A stretch of 64,000 nt of DNA from Pomphorhynchus laevis (Eukaryota > Acanthocephala > Palaeacanthocephala > Echinorhynchida > Pomphorhynchidae), in the NCBI GenBank assembly GCA_012934845.2, contig WNNJ02001288.1, positions 1-64,000 on the forward strand, given 5' to 3'. Below, one piece after another: positions 1 through 12,273 of the stretch. The stretch's first letter is position 1. Every line of letters starts with the position of its first letter. The position numbers and the translations under genes are program-made. Under the pieces are notes generated by a model. The model made no database searches. It was not told where the DNA came from and saw only the letters and a list, made by a program, of their open reading frames with translations.

Positions 1-3000
1 AATTAAGTTAGACGAGCGGACCTTGTCATGGACGAAGGTTTGGGGGAAATGTGAGCATCGAAATGGAATCCTAAGAAAGTGAGATTGTGGACTATGGGGA
101 TGATTGATGAGGCAACAGATACATGGGGAAAAGATATGCTAGATTGACAGGGAGAATCCACATTATATTGGACTTGTCGGGGTTTAGAACAAGATGAAGA
201 TGATAGAGACGTTTGTAGATAGAAGGACAGATGGAAGCAGAAATGGCGGTATCGTGTATGCGATGGGCGGGTGCATGAGCATAGATGAGGATGTCATCGG
301 CGTATTGCATGACGTTAAAAGGAGTAAGGTTTGATAAACGTAGAGAGATCGCAAAGCAGAAGAGAGAAAAGCAGGGAACCTAAGATTGAAACTTTGAGGG
401 CCTACGCAGAAAATAGGGATGGGAGGGGAGGATGATGAATTAGAACATACGCGAAAAGAACGGTCGGATAGATATATAGCAAACTATGCTACGGCGGAGG
501 AAGAAAATCCGTAATCATAACGAATGCGAGAAAAAAGGATGTAGTGGTCGACGATGCCGAAGACGGAGAAGATCGAGCGATAAAGAACACTGTAAAGAGC
601 TGTCACGACAAATAAGTAGGTCGTTGTAAACTTTCATGCAATCGATTTCTGGTGAGTGATTAAGGAGGAATGCGGACTGGAAAGAAGGGTACAGATTGGA
701 TAAACAGAGATAAACGTGGATCTGTATTAAGATTAGGCTTTCTAAGAGCTTAGAAAGAGTGTAGAGGAGTGAAATGGGCGATAGCTAGAACGAAGAGAGG
801 TGTTGAGCCAATGTTTCTTAAGAAGGGGACGAACGATGGCCGATTTCTAGTGTAAAAAGAAGATACGACTGCGGATGAACGAGTTAAGCAAGGTGGTGAG
901 AAAAAGGGTTATATATTGGGATACGGAATTCCGTATTGGGGTAAGCAGGGGATCGGTATATGAGGTTTTGTTGTCAAGGGCATGAGGACAGATGAGACTT
1001 CGCAGGTAAGACATTGAGAAGATAAATGAGGTCCGGGAGAATGAGGCGAGTGTGGGACGGGATGGAGGCTGGGTGTGAAAGAGCAGCGTGGATATTTTGG
1101 TCCGGAGAAATGACGAATAATCATGGGGATTTATGTTGCAAGATGAAGAGGATCAAGAAAGGTTTGAGTTAAAAGTATAGTATAGAGACTTAGAGTTTAA
1201 TGAAGTGATGATTTTAGTCTGCCAAAAGTAGTTGCATTTGGCACTTAGTAGGTTGAGATGATACCTGCGAAGATCATGATAGGAATCACGGAAAGAAGGA
1301 GTTATCGAGCGGATATCACGTCTGAGTGATCGGTGATAGACTCTCAAATAATGACGGAGTCTTCGCTTTGAGAGTAGGCATTGGATGCCAAACCACGGAG
1401 CACGGTGCAATCGACGGTGAGGGTAAGGCTTGAAGGGCAAAATAACATCGAGAGTGAATGTGAATTCAGATTTGAAAAGAAAGTCGAGATCGTGAGGAGA
1501 GGATGATGTTATTGAGGTTGAGGATACAGACGATTTGAGTAAGGCAGAGCGGAGAAAAAGGGGTCAAATTTCAACAAGTGCAACGTAGGATGGTAGGTGT
1601 GTGAAGCAGGGTGTGGTTGAAAGTGAGATCAATGGTGACGAGAAAGTGAGTGGATATGCTAGGATCGGAGATGGATAGTGACGTTTAGGAAGCAAAATGA
1701 ATGGGTACATTGATAGTATCGAATGTCCAGACGAGTATATATGTGGGGGAAGTTGAGATAAGTTTGTAGTCCTAATTGGATATATGTTGATGAACCGGGT
1801 GAAATCGGTGGAAAATTGACGGTCGAGAAGGATATAAAAATCACCAAGTACGAGTAAACGGATGAAAGACAAGGTACAGTGGAACAGGAAGTCAGCGTGT
1901 TCGGTAAAAGATAAGGAGGTAGGAGCTGATAAACTAGGACGGAATACAATGGCGAGATCCAGAGTGATCTGGCTAAAAGAACGACAAGTTAGCAATTCAA
2001 AAGAGCAAGGACTGAAATGGGGAGTAATTTTGATTAGAGATAGGAGTGACGGGCGGATGCGACAATGCTGTCATGATTAGAATATTTAGAATGGGATGAG
2101 CTGAGGGGTCGGGCGGATTCGACTAATGAGTAACCGACTGAGAGAACACGGCGAATTGTAATGTGGTCGGAATCGGAGTGCCGGATTTCGGTGATACATA
2201 AGAGATCGATTGATTGATTTGTATATAGGTTGAAGATAAGATCGGATTTATGGATAATAGTTCTAGTGCTGATGAGTTCGAGGCGGGTAGGTATGTGGTG
2301 GTGATAGGCTCAGGCGGATTAGAAACATAGGGGAGATGTTACGCCTTTAAATTTTGGGGCGGGTGTAAACAACTTGAAAATGTCAGACGATAATTCAAAT
2401 GAAGAAAGATGTTTTGTTGTTATCTTCACGACGGCGGTTTTCGATGCAGGCAGAAGAGAGTTGAGCGATTTCTGTAGGGGTGTGTTCAGGAAATAGGCGA
2501 GTGTCGGAAGAGTATATGAGTTTAAATCGTTGGGAGCGTACAGAGGACGCGTGAGAATGATGCTTAAAAACAACTTTCATGATAGGGGCCTAAGAATGAT
2601 TAGATTGAGAAGATTTGTTTAGGCGAATAAATGCGACAGGAGAGATGTCGTTGAAAAAGTATGGTTTATCCGCAGAAAGAAGATACGAGAGGATAAATAT
2701 GACGGCGTAAACATAATGGTCGAGACGTGCTTGTGGAGATAGGGAGGTAAAAAGAATGATGTTAGTGACGATGACGCAACGTTCGCGAGAAGCAAAGCGT
2801 TTTCGTAAAGGAATACGAGTGAGGTAAGTGGGTGAGATCACGGTAAGAGCTGCTAGATGAGGATATTTAGGGATTAGGCTTGACAACTGGAGGCATTGAG
2901 GATAAAGGAGGTTTGTTGATATGATTTTGATTGATGGATGTAGATTATGAAGAAGCGAGACAGGAGGGGCGGGACGGGGTGTCGGTGAGTGAAGATAACA
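1..3000 (-). mobile_element. LINE family A (CR1/L2-like), decayed copy cut by the window edge
   Basis: On the minus strand this matches the family A copy at 60.0-63.1 kb along its whole length. The first bases of the window correspond to about position 60,022 of that copy and the right limit to about 63,103, so the 3' end lies outside the window and the 5' end of ORF1 is missing or unrecognisable. Pieces seen from right to left are: the C-terminal half of ORF1 (about 2.3-2.9 kb), endonuclease fragments (about 1.55-2.3 kb), the basic linker (1153-1440, starting MPFKPYPHRR like the linker at 61.4 kb) and the RT palm with MQYADDILIYAHA at 270-310. Every module is broken by stops and frameshifts, so this is an old dead copy. 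Confidence in identity is high because of extended co-linear similarity inside the window; the clade rests on the RT and PHD-type ORF1 of the better copy. Confidence 0.85.
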
Positions 3001-3699
3001 TGGGGGGAGTGTATATGGTTACAGGATCAGTGGGTTGAGAAAAGGCATCGGAAACGACCGGGTAGTTTGAGTGGACGTGTTGACTGTGTTGATATGTGTT
3101 TATGGGAAAGGTTGTGGATTAGTTTGTTTACACAAAATCCACATAGGAAGTCTTCTTTAGACTTACTGTTGTTGCAGGTGATTGTAGTCCAGACGCTGCA
3201 TACGCGTGTCGTGCACTGTACTTACAGTTAAGCATAGTTGGTGTCGGTCGTTGCTGTTTTCATACTGTTTAAGCTGTAAGCTGCAACTGATTAAATTGAT
3301 CTGCATTGTGTATATTATCTCTTTAATTTTTAAAGCAATAGTTTTTAAACGATATGTTTTAAACGATATAATGTCAAAGTGGCCACTTTATAGCATTAAC
3401 GATGCTATTTTATAACCACTAATTTCTGACTTCCAGACTCTCTCATCGATCGATCCGAGCATATGGCTGTTTGCTCACAAAAGTGGTAAGATGAGAGCTA
3501 CAAGAATTCTAAGTGGTCGTTTTAAGGATGAAAGCTCCATTCAAAGCCACGTTCCATTTCCATGAAGCTGTAAATCTTATGATTTTATCTTCTCAGCGGG
3601 TAAAATGTTAGGGTGGCTATATGCTCTGAATAATAATTACCAGAAAACTAGCACGGTGAAATTTATTAAATATATTATTATATACGTCAATAATACAAG
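3001..3699. other. No gene recognised
   Basis: The first 250 bases are GT-rich on the plus strand and may be a diverged remainder of the 5' part of the LINE to the left, but no alignment to the better copy could be followed. From 3250 on the sequence is AT-rich. The open frames here (2989-3231, 3206-3415) have no recognisable domain and look like chance. Confidence 0.4.
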
Positions 3700-3714
3700 C
3701 ATAGTTCAATTGTT

Positions 3715-3925
3715 GCATCACATTATATATAAAAAATAAATGAAATTAGATCAGCGATTGTGTCCCGTAGTAGCAAAACATCATTCGGCTCATAATGTTA
3801 TGCTTGAATTTATCCAACGATTCATCTTCAACTGTACTCGTGTTCAGCGAATTCCACAACTTAACAGTTCTATTATTTAACTGTAGTGTCCTCGTATGAA
3901 CAATTCACTGATGATCCAATGCAAA
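3715..3925 (-). mobile_element. LINE RT C-terminal remnant
   Basis: On the minus strand a short stretch reads NRTVKLWNSLNTST followed about 12 residues later by DKFKHNIMSRMM. The pattern R-x-V-x-x-W-N-S-L followed by an F-K-x-x-[IL] helix is the usual extreme C-terminus of CR1/L2/RTE-like ORF2 proteins. A comparable remnant lies at 16.56-16.89 kb and in the element at 31.7 kb. Nothing upstream can be followed, so this is a strongly 5'-truncated or eroded insertion. Confidence 0.5.
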
Positions 3926-4274
3926 TGAATGAATAATCTAACGATTATAATCTAATGAAATAATCTAATGAAACAATAATCTTATATCAATGACAATGCC
4001 TTTTATCTCAAAAATGTAATGCAAATAACACTTACTACCTACGTGAAACCTTTTGTTGGAAAAATTTTCAAGCCTCTAGATAATTATTTAATTTAAAAAA
4101 ATAGATATTTCGTATTCGACATTTAATAGTTTTAACAATTTTTCTGCAGAGAAATTGCCATCAATTACAGTAGATAATATAAAATATGAGGTAAAGCCGC
4201 GGATTTTGAATATGCAATTTAAAATAATAATATAGATTTTCTTAAAACAATAATGCAGCGGTCAAATAAATAAT
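3926..4274. other. AT-rich spacer, nothing recognised
   Basis: No reading frame, repeat or RNA gene was recognised. It runs from the LINE remnant to the 3' end of the family B LINE. Confidence 0.4.
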
Positions 4275-6393
4275 GACAAATAAAGAAAGAAAAATTAAAA
4301 ACTTGTCACAGATCTTTATTTTCCTTTTCTGTTCAGTCCTCTATCTTTATGGCCTAAGGTCCGGTTGGATCTGAGTTCTCCAGCCAATCCAACACGCCGC
4401 CTTTCGACTAAACCACCTGGGGTATTTCACCTCCCGAGGAGTCTAATCGAGGCGGATTATGCTGGGTAAGCGAGAGACGAAGAGCTTGAGTAACCTTATC
4501 CTTTGCTCTGGGGGTCGTATTCTCGAAAAAACACTAACCTCGAGATAGCCCAAGTGTCACAAAGGCGCACCTAAGTGTTTCTTTTCGATGACAGACGCTT
4601 GGCCCGTTTCAGGGCCTGCCTAGCTCTCTTCATAATACGTGTAAGTTTATACAGGTCAGCTTTTGCCGACCAGCTCACCGTGATGGTGAATCCTAGGTAT
4701 TTTACTCGACTCGTGAAGACAGTGATGGGTTGATTAGTCAAAATGGAAGAGAGTGCTAATATTTTAAGTTTTTGCTTTGTTGCAGTGGCGCCATGAAAGA
4801 CAACTACCTGCGATTTGGCGGAGTTTAAAATATGATTGGACTTGGGTAACTGGTATCTTAATCTTAAAAAGAATCGGCTGATATCCGATACTACGTCTTT
4901 GCACTGCGTCTAGAGAACAGAGCTGTGCTATCATCAGCGTATACCACCTAACGTTTTTCGCTTTAAATATTTTAAAGAATTGAATTGAGACACCAAGAAA
5001 TAAGATTGGAGAAAGACGTGAGCCTTGAGGCACACCCGTAATGGGTAGAACTGACGAGCATCAGGGTCGTCTTTATAAAAGAATCGCTTGGTGGTCAGCA
5101 GTAACTCCACCCTGTGGAGTTATAAATGCTCAGTCATAAAAGACTGAGCATTTATGCTAAGGTCTTGAGTTTTGTCGGAGTAGGACTGTAAATACGACCT
5201 TTATAGGCAGTCGAAAGCATCGCCGTAGCTTGCGAAGAGAGGTAGGAATTAAATTTGGTTAAACTCTAATTCTTAATTCGGGGGAAGCGTTGGATAGGTG
5301 CCTGAAAGATAGCCATTCCGATAAGATCAAAGTGGAATCTCCTTCGAAGCAGCGTATCTTTTTCTATCCGCCAACGAATTAAGTCGTGAGCGGCGGACAG
5401 ATGTTGTCGCGACTGTATCGTACAGTGAGGTTTCATTAACCACCTCTCAGAGAACAGTAATTAGTGGAGGGGTGAATTTGTCGATGTGCAATGAAAGGTG
5501 GGGACGGATGTAGACATTGGCTAGACTGAGGCGTTTACAATTCTTACATAGTGAAACTTTTAAACAAGAAATGGCTGGACAAGAATAGTTGAGTAGAAAG
5601 GACGATCGTAAGGATCCTCTTCATCTCAAGGTCTTCTAACTAGGGTTAGAAGACCTTGAGATAAATAGGAGTGAGGCGGGGTTATGTACGGAGTATAGTG
5701 GGAACAAATGTGCTTAGGAATGAATCGAGTAATGTCCTGGGAGAGGCGAATAGATCGCGCCTCCTGAAGTACTATTACAACTGCATCTCTACTGGATAGA
5801 AGTCTAAGGGCAGAGGCTCCTCCCAAATTCCACTGACGGATATTCAGTGAAAAAGGCTCACGAGTACTCTGCATTTTGCTAGGTTAGCTGGGTGGGATTG
5901 CCTCATCCCTAGACAGAGCTAGGGCGGAAAGGTTGCCCTTCCCGCCACCAACTCCGTCCTGGGCGAGCACTCGCCTACGGGCAGTGTCTTCATTTCCCTG
6001 GGAGGCCTTAACGTCTTTTTCTTTTAGGAGTTTGCCAATTTTGAGAAGGGGCAGTACGGCGTGAGCCGATGCCCCCTCTTTTTAGTTTCAGCCAGGACTT
6101 CCTGTCTAGGAATCTCAGGAGCAGAATACATTACTGAAAATAGATTGGCGACCAAACTCTCCATCTGCTTAAGAATGAATTGTTTGTTAGCATCGATGAT
6201 TCTGAGAAGATCTTTGTCCGACATCCTGGAGGTGGCTGCAGAAAAACTTGTGTCGTCTCCTTTGACTTTAACCGGAGAGAAAAATTTGCTACGATATTGT
6301 TTAAAGAAGGAACATTTAAGGGACCATGCATAATGGTCCCCTCCAGAGTTGAAACACAAGGGGTGCAATGCACTTATCCCCGCTGACTAAGCT

Positions 6394-7760
6394 TTGACAT
6401 ATTTGAAAGCTGCAGACTCCACACGACTTAATACTTCTAGCTATCGCCCCATTTCACTACTCCCTACTCTTTCTCAGCTCTTAGAACGCCTCATCTTAAT
6501 ACAAATCAACGCTTATCTCTCCTCATCCTATCTGTACCCTCCCTTCCAAACCGCTTTCCGCTCTAATCACTCGACAGAAATCACATGCATAAAAGTGTAC
6601 ATCGACTTACTCATTTCTCGAGACAAGGCTCTATATAGTGTTATCATCTCCCTCGACCTCTCCTCCGCATTCGACATTGTCGACCACTCCGTCCTCTTTT
6701 CTCGCCTTCGTTATGATTACGGCTTTTCTTCCTCCTCCGTAGCATGGTTCGCCTCATATCTATCCGACCGTTCCTTTCGCGTCTGTTCTAATTCATCATC
6801 CTCCCCTCCCATCCCTATTTTTTTGCGGGGTACCACAAGGTTCAGTCCTAGGTTCCCTGCTTTTCTCTCTTCTGCTTGGCGATATATCTCCATTTATCAA
6901 ACGTTACTCCTTTAATGTCATGCAATACGCCGATGACATTCTAATCTATGCTCATGCAACCGCACATCGCATACACGATATCGGCATTTCTGCCTCCAAC
7001 TGTCTTTCTTATATCTACAAACGTCTCTCCAATCTCAATCTCGTTCTAAACCCCGATAAGTCCAAAATAATGTGGATCCTCCCCCGTAAACCAAACATAT
7101 CTCCTCACACTGTATATTTTGCCTCATCGATCATCCCCATAGTCCACAATCTCACTTTCTTAGGCTTCCATTTCGATGATCACCTTTCCCTTAAACCCTT
7201 CGTCCGTGATAAGGTCCGCTCATCTAACTTAATTCTCCGCGACATCCGCCGTATCCGCCCCCTTATCGACTTCCGTTATTGTATGTCTCTTCCTTCATCG
7301 CTTCTTTTCCCTAAAATCGATTACTGCCTTAGCCTTTTCGCCAATTCTCCAAAATTCATCATCCTACCCCTACAACAAATAATCAACACCGCAGTTCGAG
7401 TGCTCTTTCGTCTCCGTAGCTTTGACCACACATCCACGTATTTTGCCCAACTCTCCTGGCTACCATCCACATCAGCATCAAACTCCGCCTTCTTCTCGTT
7501 ACTTTTCGTCTCATCGCTGTCGGCTCCCCATCCTTCATCAACCTTCCTTTCTTATACGATACTCGCCCCACCTCGCTATCGCTTCGTTCCTGTCATACCA
7601 TCTTACTCCAAGTTCCTAATTACTCCAACAACTACGGTCTCTGATCCTTCCTCGTCGCCGCCTCACTCGCCTGGAATCAACTCCCTTTCGACGTCCGCCG
7701 CGCCCCCTCCTTTATCACATTCAAACACCTCCTCCGTTCACACCTTCTCGACACCTGATT
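6394..7760 (+). pseudogene. Family A ORF2 (RT part), frameshifted
   Basis: RT of a CR1/L2-like LINE. The first frame (6394-6915) carries RT fingers and the palm aspartate motif (SLDLSSAFDIVDHS); the second (6920-7789) carries MQYADDILIYAHA and the thumb region. Compared with the copy at 59.5-61.0 kb, the frame shifts at a T run near 6825, just before the expected G-V-P-Q-G-S motif, and again near 7450, after YFAQLSWL. It lacks any endonuclease. Similarity to the 59.5 kb copy is high outside the frameshifts, so the insertion is not very old. It cannot be translated as one protein. Confidence 0.85.
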
Positions 7761-7789
7761 CACAGTTTTGTTTTGTTGTGGTCATGTAA

Positions 7790-7830
7790 GCGTGCGCTGG
7801 CACGCATTTGCCACGTTAAAATAAATCCTT
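7790..7830 (+). promoter_or_regulatory. Family A 3' terminal stem-loop (RT recognition candidate)
   Basis: GCGTGC pairs with GCACGC around GCTG, then ATTTGCCACGTTAAAATAAA. The same layout ends the copies at 21.2, 46.9 and 59.4 kb with compensatory changes in the stem. In stringent LINEs such as the eel UnaL2 the RT recognises a 3' stem-loop; the same role is inferred here. Confidence 0.65.
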
Positions 7831-8578
7831 TTTTTAAATATTGGAGCAGCTGGATCCCTGGTGCCCCCATTTATGGCATATATTGCAATGGGGGACGGTA
7901 AGATCCTCGGCGTTTAACAAAGATAATCTCAAATTATACCCTAGGAACGGGTTGAACGATGTTTTTGCTAGAGTCTCCGTAATCTCTAATAGAGCTGAAC
8001 AAAACCCCACAGACAGGGGAAATCCATTTTTATCCTTTACCGGTCTGAAATTAGTTATTTTCAATAGTACAATGAGTGCATCGATATAATTATTCTCCAG
8101 GTGTGAAGGTAAATTGTTTATTTAAATGGACGAAAATATAGGTTTTCGTTGTAATGAACCTAGATGGTTCAAATTTGAATTGAAGAAGAGTTCGTATTCC
8201 ATCGCTAAATCATTAATCGCGAAGGATACATTGATTTTAGTTTCATGAAATTTGACTGTATTAAAAAGAATCCGATTATTTGATTTGTTATCGGATAGCA
8301 AATCACTTACTTGAGTGTCGTAATTTCCAGGATAAATCATTAGATTACCATTAGAATCAACCATTTTGCTTGATTTTTGGAAATTGATTGAATCGCCGAC
8401 GTCGTTTTTAACACTGCACATTTTTTCTATTGTATTTTTTTACCTTCAAAAATAAGTAAGTAAGGGTTTTATTAATAACGATATAACTGATAAAAAAACT
8501 TAAGAAACAAAAACATGCAAAAGAAAACTTTAAATAGAAGCTGTTCACGACGTGTATTTTGAAATCTTCAACTTATAT

Positions 8579-11035
8579 TCACGGCCTCAGGTCCAGAGGG
8601 ATCTGAGCCCCTCGGCCACACCAGCGCGCCGCCCTCTGACTGAACCATTCGGGGTCTCTCACACACCTAAGAGTCCAGTCAAGGCGGACTATGGTTGGTA
8701 ATCTCGAGATGAGGAGCTTGAGAAACCTTAGTCTTTGTTCTGGGGGACGTCCTCGTGAGAAGAAGACTAATCCCGAGATAGCCCAAGTACCCCAGAGGCG
8801 CACTTGGGTTATCCCATTCAATGACAGATGCTGGGCCCGTTTCAGAGCCCACCTAGCTTTCTTCAGGATACGTTTAAGTCTATCCAGGTCAGCTTTCGCC
8901 GACCAATTCACCGTAACGGTGAACCCCAGATATTTTACTCGACTCGTGAAGATGGGGAGTGGTTGATGCTGCAAAATGGAGGAGAGTGCAGAGAGTGCTA
9001 GTCTCTTAAGTTTCTTTTTGGTGGCAGGAACGCCATTAAAGACTACCACCTGTGATTTAGAGGAGTTTAAAATAAGATTGGATGGGGGCAACTGATCTTT
9101 TAATCTTAAAAAGAAACGGCTGATGTCAGAGATTACATCTTTGCACCTGTGTCCAGAGAACAAGGCTGTGGTATCATCAGCATATACCACTAGATGTTGA
9201 TCACGTTTAAAATTCTTGAATAGAACAATGGATGCAGCAAGATATAAGATAGGAGAAAGTGGGGATCCTTGAGGTACACCCGTAATAGGGTAGAACTGAC
9301 GCGCATCAGGGTCGTCTTCATAGTAGAACCGCTTGGTGTACAGCAATATCTCCACCCTGTTAACAATTCTCGCAGGCAACCCGAGGGACCTGAGAGAGGA
9401 GATAACGAAGGGAATGGAGATCCGGTCAAATGCAGCTGAAAAATCAAGAAAAACAGCCACAGCAAGCTGATGACTATTATCCTGACAAAACTGATGCACT
9501 TCACCAATTGCTGAATGGACCGAGCGCCCTTTGACAAACCCATGAAAACTCGGTGGGATCAAATTACGCCTACATAAATGAACGCGGATTCTACGCGCAA
9601 GCGCTTTCTCGTAGATGGATATGAGGGCGTTTTGAATCGAGATGGGCCGCAGATCTTTAGGACAAGTGATTAATCTCTTTTTAGGTAAAAAACTCGACGG
9701 CTGATGTTGATGTCCGCTATGTCAGACGGGGAGGCTAATAGCATTGTGATGGCGACCTCCTTTCTCTGACTGTATGTCAAAAGCTGACAGACACGAGTGG
9801 TGAGTGGCGCGTGGGATTTGGAGGTGCCCGGGAGTGGTCCCCAGGAGTTAAGGATATCTGTAACAGATAAGTCCCTACTCCTGAAGTCACACCAAGGCGG
9901 GATTGGTTGGGGAGATTGAGTGGCTCCATAATTATGTAAGGAAAGTGACTCCTCTAAAACTTTGTCAAGGCCTATGCTACCAATCCAAACCAAGGCTCTA
10001 TCCTTCCAGCAAACAAACTTCTCTTTCTTGAATATCTTCCAGAAGGAAGCCTGAGAAGGGTTTAGGCGAGCAATGCTTGCCCTATCCCTGCTCAGCTGGA
10101 GCCTATATCTAGAGCTCCAATATTCATTCGAGAGGATATGTCTGGCGGAAACAGAGAGATTGGGAAGGTGTAACATTTTAGCTAGGACCTTGAGCTTTGT
10201 TGGAGTAGGATTGTATATTCGACCTTTATAGGTAGTCGAAAGGATCGCGGTAGCTTGCGATGAGAGGTAGGAATTAAATTCGGTCAAACTCTCAATTCCA
10301 ATTCTGGGGAAGAGTTGGATAGCTGCCTGAAAGAAGGCCACTCTAATAGGGTCAAAGTGAAACCTTCTTCTAAGCAACGTATCGTCCTCTAGCCTCCAGC
10401 GAATTAGGTCATGAGAGGTGGTCTGTTGTTGACGCGACTGCTCGGTGCAAATGGGTTTCAACAACCACATCTTATGTAGCAGTAATATGTCGAGGAGAGA
10501 ATTTGTTGTAGAGCAATGAAAGGTTGGGGAAGGTGGTTTATGAATAAGATAGTCGATCCTTGCTCTTCGGAGTGCTGCATTAATCCAACGACCAGTTCTG
10601 TCGTTGAAGTCACCAAGTAACATGTCATAACCGCTCCCCAATATTTGATCCAGGAGGTCACGGTTCTTGTGAATTTCTCCTGGCCGAATATAGACATTGG
10701 TCATCCTTATACGCTTACCGTTCTTACAAAGTGATATAGCTAAACAAGATAGGGCTGGACAAGAGTAGTTTAATAGGAGGGATGATCTTAATGAGCTTTT
10801 TACTAGGGTTAAAAGACCTTGAGATGAAGAGGAGTGAGGGGGTTATGTAAGGAGTAAAGTGGGTGTATATGTGCTTAGGGATAAATCGAGTAATATCCTG
10901 GGGGAGACGGATAGACCGCGTCTCCTGAAGGACTATAACATCTGCATCTCTACCAGATAGAAGGCTAAGGGCGGAAGCACCTCCCGAATTCCACTGAAGG
11001 ATATTCAGTGAAAAAGGCCCTTGATTACTTCCCAT
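8579..11035 (-). pseudogene. Family B ORF2: APE-type endonuclease plus reverse transcriptase, frameshifted
   Basis: Three successive open stretches: 11035-10724, 10704-9670 and 9562-8579. The first opens with MGSNQGPFSLNILQWN and contains V-I-V-L-Q-E-T, the usual start of LINE APE endonucleases. The second contains L-L-G-D-F-N-D-R-T-G-R-W and the linker. The third is RT: FVKGRSVHSA, V-F-L-D-F-S-A-A-F-D, G-V-P-Q-G-S-P-L-S-P and V-V-Y-A-D-D-T-T-A-L-F, so the catalytic Asp residues are intact. The C-terminal region ends with the conserved family signature VRLWGTWAISGLVFFSRG. Two frameshifts separate the stretches. No C-terminal RNase H or CCHC is present. Confidence 0.85.
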
Positions 11036-11069
11036 TGCGTAAGTGTTACCGAAGTGGGACGCCCTCCAC

Positions 11070-12273
11070 CTAGTCGCAACTAGAGGCGGAAAGGTCGCCT
11101 TTACCGCTTCCCGTCACGACAAATGGAGTCGCTTGCCCACAGGCGATATCTTCATTTCCCTCGTTAGCCATAGCCCAGATCGAATCCTTCCGAGCAAGCT
11201 TCAGAGCAGCTATGCTCAGCGCTGACCCGTTTCGTTTCTTAGATTTTGGTGGCTTCTTAATATTGTTAGTCTTCCCAGAAGGAGGAGAACGGAAGGATTC
11301 CGCTAATTGACCCACCAATTTTTGGACCAATTTTTCAAGTTGAATCATTGATGCCTGATGCTGCATTTCAATAAGTTTAAGAATTTCCGTATCCGGCATC
11401 CTGTCGTCTTTCTTGTTAGACGAGACAGCTTCCACGAAGCTAGTCGGTTTTGCTGTCACACCCCTGTGTCTCTTTTGGTACGCTTTAAAGATTTTACACT
11501 TTTTTGACCATGCGGGGTGCTCACCACCGCAGTTTGCGCAAAATGGCTTACTTTCGCACTTCTCAGGATGTATAGCAGTTGTACCACACACGCCGCACTT
11601 ATGGGGTAGAGAACAGCCAGCAGACCAATGCCCCCACTGATGGCAATTGTTGCAGTGAGGGTACGTTAGTGAGTCAGTTTCGATTAATGAAAATCTCAAA
11701 TTATACCCCATAAAAGGATTGCATGTCGAAATCGATAGTTTTAGAGCTTTATCAACCGGGGCATTGCAGAACGCCACGGGAATGGGGAAGCCTTTAATCC
11801 CTTTTATAAAGCGCACGTTAGAGATTTTGTAATCAGTTTCTAGGGCTGATATATCTTGTTCTGAAATGTATGTGGGCATGTTATTTATCTTTATTGTTGC
11901 CAGGATTGGTTTGGAAGCAATTATACCTTGTTCCGAATGCTCTTTTTTAAAGTAGTCGACGTACGACATTGCCAGATCAGGAGTGCAGAATGAGATTTTA
12001 ATCTCAGATTCATAATATTTAATCGCATTGAACAATATCTTTTTTAAATCGATCGGAAAAGCCCCTTATAAAAACATTGAACATGTTCTGCATTTCCAGA
12101 GGCACCAAAAGTCTGATAATCACGAGGTTGGATAATTTTGATACCGGGGGGTGTTCCCCCTCCGAAATATATTCAAGAGAAGCTAAATTTCCACTTACCT
12201 CGTTTATTGCATTGGCAGGAAAATTAGTTTTCATTGACTTCTTTGAACGCTCCGACATGCTAAATTTACTCAT
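11070..12273 (-). pseudogene. Family B ORF1, nucleocapsid-like protein with three CCHC knuckles
   Basis: Putative RNA-binding protein that packages the LINE transcript. It has a polar N-terminus (MSKFSMSERSKKS), an RRM-like or gag-like middle that includes YISEQDISALETDYKIS, then three Cys-His knuckles: C-N-N-C-H-Q-W-G-H-x4-C, C-G-V-C-x7-H-x4-C and C-A-N-C-G-G-E-H-x4-C. A basic tail follows (KPPKSKKRNG). The first 84 residues (12273-12019) and the remaining 321 (12035-11070) are in different frames, so one frameshift near 12,030 breaks it. ORF2 starts 34 bases downstream. Function is by analogy with Jockey and I ORF1 proteins. Confidence 0.82.

Larger units (their letters stand above)
6388..7840 (+). 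mobile_element. LINE family A, 5'-truncated copy nested in family B
   Basis: Plus-strand insertion inside ORF1 of copy B1. It begins just upstream of the RT fingers (SSYRPISLLPTLSQLLERL) and ends with the family A 3' terminus: a GCGTGC/GCACGC stem-loop (7790-7795 with 7800-7805), then ATTTGCCACGTTAAAATAAA and a T-rich tail. It is therefore a classical 5'-truncated insertion made by target-primed reverse transcription. It must be younger than B1 because it splits it. No clean target-site duplication was found; the target appears to have lost about 50 bases. Confidence 0.88.
4275..8445 (-). mobile_element. LINE family B (Jockey/I-like), copy B1, interrupted by a family A LINE
   Basis: Minus-strand element whose 5' end is at about 8445 and 3' end at about 4275-4340. 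ORF1 is split. The N-terminal half with the first CCHC knuckle (C-N-I-C-H-K-W-G-H) lies at 7834-8421. The C-terminal half with the last knuckle lies at 6024-6373. Between them sits a plus-strand family A LINE, and compared with copy B2 about 50 bases of ORF1 are lost at the junction. ORF2 begins at 5874 with an endonuclease start similar to B2 (S-L-N-I-x-Q-W-N). Relative to B2 the RT is internally deleted: sequence jumps near 5105-5155 from the RT palm region straight to the linker, with a short palindromic filler. Frames are broken in many places, so the copy is dead. Its 5' end directly abuts the 3' end of copy B2. Confidence 0.85.

Noticed and set aside
8579-11035. RNase H domain in family B ORF2, which would place it in the I clade proper
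   Set aside because: The protein ends about 90 residues after the RT C-terminal signature and no D-E-D-D pattern is present.
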